Shown here in pieces: positions 7,930 through 13,635 of a stretch of 23,296 nucleotides of DNA. Under the pieces are notes generated by a model that saw nothing but the letters and a program-made list of their open reading frames with translations, made no database searches and had not been told where the DNA came from. Position 1 is the stretch's first letter, and each line of letters opens with the position of its first letter. Source of the stretch: a bacterium (GTDB lineage Bacteria > Chlamydiota > Chlamydiia > Chlamydiales > 2-12-FULL-49-11); contig JAHZKV010000134.1 of assembly GCA_022600215.1 (NCBI GenBank), forward strand, positions 1-23,296, in the 5' to 3' direction. The position numbers were made by a program, and so were the translations under genes.

Positions 7930-9969
7930 ATGAGTGAATTTCCATTTTTCAGCCCAGTTTGGGTATCAGAAGGACAAGCAACAGGCAGCCCTTGGATGCG
8001 GGATGTTTTTAATGGAGTGGAAGCTCTTTGCGCACTTCCTGGAAGAAAATGGATGCTTTACACAAGTGATAAAAAGGATATGCCTACCTCTGATAGGATT
8101 TCTTTGGTGAATACTGTCGCTAAAATTATAGTAGCTGGAGTGCTTGCCTATATTGGATCTGTTACTTATGCTTTGATGGCAACAGCAACACTTGGTTTTG
8201 CCCTTCTTGCTCGTGCTGTTCTTCGTACCCAAGCAGCCTCACTCTTTCCATTTGATGGAAGTGGCACCGCAAAAAAACAACAAATAGCAGATGGTGGCAG
8301 TGCAGCTGCTGCCAGTGCGGCTGATGAAGCATTAGATTTATCGGATGAGCAACTAGTCGAAGGAGAAGTGAATGTATCTTCGGCACTATTTGGTGATGGA
8401 GAACTTCCTCTACTTGATGATGGTGTTAGATTAGTGATTATTGACTTTAACAAGATATCTGTTGATTTAGATTTTCAAAGATTTAAAGAGCTTGCTAATA
8501 CGATCTGCGCTTCTGGTAAACAAATCAATTTTGTCTTTCAGGAAAATGCACAAGATTTACCTGCAAGGGAAAGACTTATTTCATTTCGTTGTTTCCTATG
8601 GTTACAAACAGCTAAAACTCATTTTGTGAATATGCATGGAGAGACAGATCTTTGTCAATATTTCAAAAATACTCCTCAACAGGGAGAAGTGACTGGTCAT
8701 CGTGCAAGAAAAATGGCTCTATTTAACGATCTTAAAATTGGATCAAATATGCTTCCAAGGACCCCATATGGGATGGGACAGATGTTTCTAGGTGGCTCAA
8801 AAATCAGGGGAGTTTTTCCTTCTATTTCTCCATTTGAAGAAGGACGTGAAGAGGACTTAGAAAAATACAAGTTTAATTTTGATACGTTCCAACCAGTGTA
8901 TCCTGAGCTTCAAAAAATGCCTCCTTTAGGGTTAGTTGTAAATAGTTATGGTATATACCATAACAAGGAGCATCCAATCGAGCAAGATTTTGCAGCAGGG
9001 GCTAGATTGATAAATATGGGAACAGGGGAGTTTCGAGTAAAAGTTCTTAATTTTAATGAGGAGATAGCAGGTTTTTTTAACGCAGAAGGGATAGTTGCTA
9101 GAAAAGAGCTTAGTAAATTGGGAAAATATCGGATTGCAGAGACTGATTTAGAGAAATTTGCTGCTTTCTGTAAAAAGAGTAAAGGTATATTTCATTATTC
9201 TATCGAAGGTGGAAACTTAGATAGTGGTGTATATTTATTTAAGATTGATTTAGAATTGAAGGTGACAGAGGTCTCTCAATTTCAAGCAGCAGAGGAGTTG
9301 TTCAAGAGATCGTTAGAAGAATTAGGAATGAGCGAAGTAGAAGTATTTCCTGCAGAGCATACGGAAGTTCATTCTGTTCCTATCGGTGATATTTTACGAA
9401 TCAGAAAAATAATGAAGGATGATGATGGAGCTATTCCTCCTATTAAATATCTAGAAAGAAGCCAAGAAGAGCACTATACGAAGGAAGCACAGAAACAAGC
9501 AATCCTAGAGATCTTGGCAGCTGTACTACGTGGGGAAAATGTAGCATCTTTTTGTGCTCAAGGGTGTGATAGAAGTCCTTTAGCTCCAATGGGGGTAAGA
9601 GCGATACTTAGTGGCATTACATATCCTGAAGGAGCAGGGGATTGGAGTCGGTTATCTGAGGCCACGGTTTCAGGGTATAACGACCATAATTTCTTTATGA
9701 GTTCTATTTTTGCAGGAAGAGAGGTAGTAAGTTCAGACTATGATGTGAAAACTGCAAACGCGACTAACTCTACTAATCTTAGAACTTATCTCCCTCACTG
9801 GTTTGCAGCAGTGCAAGAAATACAAGCAGAGTATCCTGATTTATCCGTGTTAATGGAAGAGGGGCATCCACAAGAAGTAGAACCTGTTGTAAGGAAGTTA
9901 TTTCATACTCCTGTAAGAGCTGCAGCAGCAGCTGCCGAAGGTGGTGGCGGAGGCGGTAAGGAAAAGTAA
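7930..9969 (+). CDS. Inc-like membrane protein with a C-x5-R-S tyrosine/dual-specificity phosphatase loop (candidate secreted effector)
   Basis: A 679-residue protein that I cannot match to a named gene. Residues about 58-98 form a long hydrophobic segment in two halves with a short turn (VAKIIVAGVLAYIGS, then YALMATATLGFALLARAV), the bilobed pattern of chlamydial inclusion-membrane proteins; no cleavable signal peptide is seen. A low-complexity linker (about 110-135, Ala/Gly/Ser) follows. Near the C terminus the sequence FCAQGCDRS (541-549) fits the phosphatase signature C-x2-G-x2-R-(S/T), with C542 as nucleophile and R548 binding phosphate. It is preceded by a plausible strand (ENVAS) and helix (ILEILAAVLRG), the order seen in dual-specificity phosphatases. 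Asp497-499 with GAIPP, about 44 residues upstream, could supply the general acid. The usual His before the Cys is Phe. The tail is poly-Ala/poly-Gly (664-676). The existence of the gene is certain; the effector and phosphatase roles are inference. Confidence 0.7.
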   Translation: MSEFPFFSPVWVSEGQATGSPWMRDVFNGVEALCALPGRKWMLYTSDKKDMPTSDRISLVNTVAKIIVAGVLAYIGSVTYALMATATLGFALLARAVLRTQAASLFPFDGSGTAKKQQIADGGSAAAASAADEALDLSDEQLVEGEVNVSSALFGDGELPLLDDGVRLVIIDFNKISVDLDFQRFKELANTICASGKQINFVFQENAQDLPARERLISFRCFLWLQTAKTHFVNMHGETDLCQYFKNTPQQGEVTGHRARKMALFNDLKIGSNMLPRTPYGMGQMFLGGSKIRGVFPSISPFEEGREEDLEKYKFNFDTFQPVYPELQKMPPLGLVVNSYGIYHNKEHPIEQDFAAGARLINMGTGEFRVKVLNFNEEIAGFFNAEGIVARKELSKLGKYRIAETDLEKFAAFCKKSKGIFHYSIEGGNLDSGVYLFKIDLELKVTEVSQFQAAEELFKRSLEELGMSEVEVFPAEHTEVHSVPIGDILRIRKIMKDDDGAIPPIKYLERSQEEHYTKEAQKQAILEILAAVLRGENVASFCAQGCDRSPLAPMGVRAILSGITYPEGAGDWSRLSEATVSGYNDHNFFMSSIFAGREVVSSDYDVKTANATNSTNLRTYLPHWFAAVQEIQAEYPDLSVLMEEGHPQEVEPVVRKLFHTPVRAAAAAAEGGGGGGKEK

Positions 9970-9972
9970 GTT

Positions 9973-11169
9973 TTACTCTTCGCTATCTTTGTCTTCTTCG
10001 CTAAAGAATACTTGAGGGATGAACTCCAGTTTGATAATCTTGGTATCTGGGTAAAAGGTGCCAAGTAAGCTTGCGGTGGATTTTCCATCTTTAGCAAGTT
10101 CTTCGGCAGAAAGGAGGCAGATTCCTACGCCAGGGCCTTTTCCATATCCACGAAATTCAATACGTTTATCTATTAGTTTGATTGTAAAGTCATTGCTTTG
10201 GATTCTTCCTGCGCCCACAATCCTTTGAAAGTCTAAGAAGGTAAGTTCACGGAACGATAGGTTGCGTCCGTTGATTTTTAGGCCGTAGATTTTTTGGGTA
10301 GTAGGGCATGAGTATGGTTCAATAGATTCAATAGCGTTCAGCTCCAGCATTTTTGCCAGCTCTTTTTTTGAGAGGCTGCATTTCCAGGTATGGTGGTTGC
10401 GGGTTTTTTGTGCGTATGGGACAAGCACCCCTTCTGGGCCAGGAGCGTCTTTACGGAAGATAGTTTTATACGAAGTAGTTTTTCCTGCGCAGTCTTCTGT
10501 CCAAGTGGTAGCAAACGGTCTATTATGGTAGACCATGATCAAGTCTTTGGTAGAGCTGACAGCTTTTTCAGCAGCGTTATTAATAGTGAAGAGCGAGGTG
10601 CCGTGAAAGCCGTGATCGGTAGCTTTTAGGTCCCAAAATGGGTTGGTGGAGGCAGAGATCTTTTGATAAAGGTCTGTACGCATAGCAATAGCAACGGCTT
10701 CAAGAGCTGTTTGGTGGACATCTTTAAGGGCAAATTTTTCCGAGAGGACAGATTTTAAGTAGGTATCCACATCCACTTCCACCACTAAAAAGATCTTGGA
10801 AGCAATGTCATAGGCAGCAAGGGTGCCAGAGTATTGGATGCCATCAATTAAAAAGGTGGTGTCTTTATGTTTGGGGATAATTTGGAATTGGTGGATGCCT
10901 TTGTAGACTTTTCCCCATTTAAGTCCTTCAGGGGTAGGGGAGAGGTAGAAGCGTCTTTTAAAGAAGGAAGAGGTGATTTTTTTATCGGTAGTAGGGTCAA
11001 CCATAGTGAAGGGGCCTTTCACTTCGATAAGGGTGCCAGAGAGGTATTCATGAGTGAGTACTTTTAAGTTGGTATCACGCGCCTTTTCGCTATCACGGAT
11101 TTTTGTTGCGCCGTGTGTAGCAAAAAGGAAGAATGGGGTGAGCAATACGATTAAGACTTTTTTCATCAT
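9973..11169 (-). CDS. spoIID: SpoIID/LytB-domain protein, probable septal peptidoglycan lytic enzyme
   Basis: The SpoIID family comprises lytic transglycosylases that act on denuded glycan; in chlamydiae a SpoIID homologue has been linked to remodelling of the septal peptidoglycan ring. Residues 1-20 form a signal peptide (KKVLIVLLTPFFLFATHG), so it acts outside the inner membrane. The family core is visible: YLKSVLSEKF (137-146), where E144 aligns with the catalytic Glu; AVAIAMRTDLY (158-168) for the usual AVAARTY; TEDCAGKTTSY (224-234) for the TxxCGGxT loop; and GYGKGPGVGICLLSAEELA (341-359) for GWGHGVGMSQxGA. The last motif lacks its usual His. The start overlaps the ruvB stop as ATGA. Tandem ATGs occur at 11169 and 11166; the AGGAG upstream is better spaced for the second, so the protein may be one residue shorter. 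Its 3' end is only 3 bases from the end of the convergent Inc-like gene. Confidence 0.86.
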   Translation of the reverse strand: MMKKVLIVLLTPFFLFATHGATKIRDSEKARDTNLKVLTHEYLSGTLIEVKGPFTMVDPTTDKKITSSFFKRRFYLSPTPEGLKWGKVYKGIHQFQIIPKHKDTTFLIDGIQYSGTLAAYDIASKIFLVVEVDVDTYLKSVLSEKFALKDVHQTALEAVAIAMRTDLYQKISASTNPFWDLKATDHGFHGTSLFTINNAAEKAVSSTKDLIMVYHNRPFATTWTEDCAGKTTSYKTIFRKDAPGPEGVLVPYAQKTRNHHTWKCSLSKKELAKMLELNAIESIEPYSCPTTQKIYGLKINGRNLSFRELTFLDFQRIVGAGRIQSNDFTIKLIDKRIEFRGYGKGPGVGICLLSAEELAKDGKSTASLLGTFYPDTKIIKLEFIPQVFFSEEDKDSEE

Positions 11170-12149
11170 GATCTCCTATTTTTTTGTAGTCCCAAGTGGT
11201 TATAGGCAAGGTTTGTTGCTTCGCGACCAGAGGGGCCACGTTTGAGGTATCCTTGCATCACAAGGTATGGCTCTTGTACCGTCTCTATTGTTTCAGGGTC
11301 TTCTCCCATCGCAATGGCAATAGATTTAAGTCCCACAGGGCCGCCGCCGTGATGGTCAATGATCCATCGTAAGATTTTATTGTCCATCTCATCTAGTCCT
11401 TTACTATCGATAGCGAGCATATGCAGAGCATTTTCCACATCCTTCTTTTCAATAGAGTGACTTTTGTGCGTATGGCAATCACGAACCCATTTTAAGTGGT
11501 TATTTACAATACGAGGGGTTCCTCTTGATCTTATCGCAATTTCTTTAGCGCCGCTCTTAGAGAGATCGACATCCATAACTTTACTAGAACGCAGAGCGAT
11601 ATTAGTAAGAGATGTATCATCATAAAAATCCATGCGCACATTAAATGGGAATCTTGTGCGCAAAGGGGAGGAGAGGAGGCCTGTTTTCGTAGTAGCGCCA
11701 ACAAGGGTAAAAGGTTTGAGCGAAATGGAGACAGAGCGCGCCGTTGTCCCTGAGTCAATCATAATATCAAGGGTAAAATCTTCCATCGCTTGGTAGAGGT
11801 ATTCTTCTACATTTTTTGGGAGGCGGTGAATCTCATCAATAAATAAGATATCGCCCTCCTCCAGCGCGGTAAGGAGCCCTGCAAGGTCAGCAGGTTTTTC
11901 AATAGCAGGGCCAGAAGTTTGGGTGATAGAGCTGTTCATCTCTTTTGCTAAGATCAACGATAGTGTTGTCTTTCCAAGGCCAGGAGGTCCATGGAATAAA
12001 ACGTGAGAGAGGGCATCGCCGCGCGCTTTAGCAGCATCGATCAAAATCTGCAGGCGCGAGCGCACCTCTTCTTGACCAACAAACTCATTTAAATAGGAAG
12101 GGCGGATCCGTTTCTCTATCCCATCTTCTTGTTCTATTTTTACTTCCAT
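11166..12149 (-). CDS. ruvB: Holliday junction branch-migration ATPase RuvB
   Basis: Hexameric AAA+ motor that, with RuvA, drives branch migration of Holliday junctions for RuvC resolution. The 327 residues are near the family norm of about 335. Seen: N-terminal RPSYLNEFVGQ (17-26), Walker A GPPGLGKTT (54-62), Walker B FIDE (103-106) followed by IHRLP, sensor 1 GATTKTG (151-157), the arginine-finger region SPLRTRF (161-167) and the C-terminal winged-helix domain ending in the ATNLAYNHLGL segment. It is the first gene of a pair with spoIID, the stop and next start overlapping as ATGA. ruvA and ruvC are not in the window. The ribosome-binding site is poorly spaced (AGAAGG ends one base before the ATG), but no other in-frame start is available. 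The 110 bases upstream contain only imperfect hairpins. Confidence 0.97.
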   Translation of the reverse strand: MEVKIEQEDGIEKRIRPSYLNEFVGQEEVRSRLQILIDAAKARGDALSHVLFHGPPGLGKTTLSLILAKEMNSSITQTSGPAIEKPADLAGLLTALEEGDILFIDEIHRLPKNVEEYLYQAMEDFTLDIMIDSGTTARSVSISLKPFTLVGATTKTGLLSSPLRTRFPFNVRMDFYDDTSLTNIALRSSKVMDVDLSKSGAKEIAIRSRGTPRIVNNHLKWVRDCHTHKSHSIEKKDVENALHMLAIDSKGLDEMDNKILRWIIDHHGGGPVGLKSIAIAMGEDPETIETVQEPYLVMQGYLKRGPSGREATNLAYNHLGLQKNRRS

Positions 12150-12259
12150 ACCTTCTGAGAATAGAGAAAATCTCTTTAAATAGCTAGTCTATATCTTTTT
12201 CTGAAAGACTCTAGCGGACAATTCTTATGAAGAGGCAAATCGTGTCTTCTTTGTTTTAC

Positions 12260-12691
12260 TTACCAAAGAGAATAAACATCCATTGCGATATACATCGTCT
12301 CTAGGGCTTGTTTTCGCATGGTTTCTTGTAATTCTTTCATTTCTACAAGTTTCTTATAATCCATATCTGCCGGGATGGGCATAGATTGCATGTATCTTGT
12401 CATGTGTTCTTCACAAAACATCGCATCTTGTAGTTCTTTTGATGCATAATTAATGAATTGTATGATTTTGTCACGATTTCTATCAGAGTCAAAAAGAGCT
12501 CTTGCTTTTTCATATACTTTTTTAAGTTTGTCTACGCTTATGTCGTAATCAGTTTGCGCAACATATTTAGTTATCCTATGTACATACACAAGCCGTGTGT
12601 ATAATTTTTTTACCGTACTAAAATACTCTTTTTGAAAGAGCAGGAAGGTAAGCCAAAATCGATCGCTAATAGGTAGGGATGGAGCTTGCAT
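12260..12691 (-). CDS. Hypothetical helical protein, 143 residues
   Basis: I do not recognise a family. The product is soluble and strongly alpha-helical, rich in Tyr, Lys, Met and Glu; residues about 20-140 look like a small helical bundle with coiled-coil-like periodicity (for example DKLKKVYEKARALF, DYKKLVEMKELQETMRKQALE). There is no signal peptide or membrane segment. It lies alone on the minus strand between dcd (divergent) and ruvB (same strand, 110 bases downstream). No Shine-Dalgarno sequence is visible before the ATG at 12691, where the DNA is very AT-rich, so translation may use a leaderless transcript or another start. The open frame, sensible composition and own-promoter candidate favour a real, lineage-specific gene. 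Confidence 0.6.
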   Translation of the reverse strand: MQAPSLPISDRFWLTFLLFQKEYFSTVKKLYTRLVYVHRITKYVAQTDYDISVDKLKKVYEKARALFDSDRNRDKIIQFINYASKELQDAMFCEEHMTRYMQSMPIPADMDYKKLVEMKELQETMRKQALETMYIAMDVYSLW

Positions 12692-12700
12692 ATATGTTTT

Positions 12701-12729
12701 ATTTTGTGTTTTTTTTGTAACTATATCAA
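12701..12729 (-). promoter_or_regulatory. Possible promoter for the 143-residue hypothetical gene
   Basis: On the minus strand TTGATA (12729-12724) is separated by 17 bases from CAAAAT (12706-12701). The -35 matches 5 of 6 consensus bases and the -10 matches 4 of 6. The predicted start would fall within a few bases of the ATG at 12691, which agrees with the missing ribosome-binding site but is weak evidence on its own. Confidence 0.3.
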
Positions 12730-12765
12730 TATCTTTCGTTTAGGATCAAAGACTTTTATTCCTAC

Positions 12766-12794
12766 TTGCGTAATTGATTCAAGTTTGTTACAAT
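12766..12794 (+). promoter_or_regulatory. Sigma-70-type promoter of dcd
   Basis: TTGCGT (12766-12771) and TACAAT (12789-12794) are separated by exactly 17 bases, matching the chlamydial housekeeping (sigma-66) consensus well. Transcription would begin near 12801, giving a leader of about 20 bases that includes the AAGG ribosome-binding site at 12807-12810 before the dcd ATG at 12820. Confidence 0.6.
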
Positions 12795-12819
12795 TTAAGG
12801 TTAAAAAAGGTGGTACCCT

Positions 12820-13386
12820 ATGTCAATTCAACCCGATAAATGGATAAAGAGAAAAGCAATAAAAGATAAGATGATTGATCCCTTCGTAGATCATCTAGTA
12901 CGTGCACATGATGGGGATAAGGTTATCAGCTACGGTCTATCTAGCTACGGGTACGATCTGCGTGTATCAGACGAATTCAAGGTGTTTACCAACATGAACA
13001 ACGCCGTAATCGATCCAAAAGGATTCAATGATGATGAGTTTATCGAAGTAAAAAGCGATGTGTGTATCGTCCCTCCCAACTCTTTCGCCCTAGCAGTAAG
13101 CATGGAATACTTCAAAATTCCTCGCGATGTGCTCACCATGTGCATAGGGAAATCTACCTACGCAAGATGCGGGATCATCGTAAATGTCACCCCCTTCGAG
13201 CCAGAGTGGGAAGGGCAAGTAACGCTAGAGATCAGCAACACCACCCCCCTCCCAGCAAAAATATACGCAGGAGAAGGACTCGCACAAGTGCTCTTCTTCA
13301 AAGCCGATCAGCAGTGCGACGTCTCCTACGCCGATCGTGGCGGAAAGTATATGCACCAAAAAGGCATCACCATCCCTCGCATGTAG
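12820..13386 (+). CDS. dcd: dCTP deaminase
   Basis: Homotrimeric enzyme of the dUTPase superfamily that deaminates dCTP to dUTP, the precursor for thymidylate synthesis. The 188 residues equal the family norm. Seen: SSYGYDLRVSDEF near residue 42-54, KSTYARCGIIVNVTP, the catalytic segment WEGQVTLEISN with the conserved Glu of the (V/T)LE motif, and AGEGLAQVLFF near the C terminus. The ATG at 12820 follows AAGG with good spacing and a convincing promoter. It is a single-gene unit: the neighbour upstream is divergent, and downstream a hairpin repeat starts 5 bases after the stop, then rnr converges. By hand count, its last 48 codons have 24 C-ending against 5 T-ending, compared with 10 against 16 in the first 54. 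Confidence 0.97.
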   Translation: MSIQPDKWIKRKAIKDKMIDPFVDHLVRAHDGDKVISYGLSSYGYDLRVSDEFKVFTNMNNAVIDPKGFNDDEFIEVKSDVCIVPPNSFALAVSMEYFKIPRDVLTMCIGKSTYARCGIIVNVTPFEPEWEGQVTLEISNTTPLPAKIYAGEGLAQVLFFKADQQCDVSYADRGGKYMHQKGITIPRM

Positions 13387-13390
13387 TTAT

Positions 13391-13635
13391 GTGGGGTTTT
13401 ACCCCACACCCCAGCAAAGGGTAATAACCCTTTGCAAACCCCTCGTTGATTTTTTTGTGATACAAAAAAATAATAAGGCGAAGGGATTCTAAAGGACGTG
13501 GTCATTTTTATTATTTTATAATTATTGTTATCTCTCAAGAAAGCTTTGGTTCATTTTTTTGTATCTAGAAAAAAATCAGCGATGGGTTTGTTAAGGGCGT
13601 GGCCCTTGACCGGGTTGTTAGGGCAGCGCCCTAAC
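13391..13635. repeat. Multi-hairpin palindromic intergenic element, copy 2 (rearranged)
   Basis: This fills the convergent gap between dcd and rnr. The left module has hairpin 1 (13391-13407, GTGGGG with CCCCAC), hairpin 2 (13414-13435, GCAAAGGG with CCCTTTGC), linker AAACCCCTCGTTGA (13436-13449) and hairpin 3 (13450-13470, TTTTTTTGT with ACAAAAAAA). A decayed right arm follows (about 13471-13503, resembling GCGATGGG...AAGGGCGTGG). After an AT-rich stretch comes an intact inverted module: hairpin 3' (13554-13575), linker TCAGCGATGGGTTT (13576-13589), hairpin 2' (13590-13610, TTAAGGGC with GCCCTTGA) and hairpin 1' (13617-13635, GTTAGGGC with GCCCTAAC). Read in reverse complement, this module aligns along its length with the left module and with both halves of the copy at 7280-7424. 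Hairpin 1' covers the stop codon of rnr. A bidirectional terminator role is plausible. Confidence 0.82.

Noticed and set aside
8162..8453. Long antisense open frames within the Inc-like gene
   Set aside because: They are shadows of the Ala/Gly-rich coding sequence, lack ribosome-binding sites and family motifs, and have unlikely composition.
12183..12215. Imperfect hairpin (GCTAG with CTAGC, inner TCTTT with AAAGA) between the 143-residue gene and ruvB
   Set aside because: The stem has a bulge and no following T-run on either strand, so I could not support a terminator or operator call.
13062..13424. A 120-residue plus-strand frame overlapping the end of dcd
   Set aside because: It lies in a different frame over conserved dcd sequence, and its Arg/His-rich product reflects C-rich codons of dcd, not a real protein.
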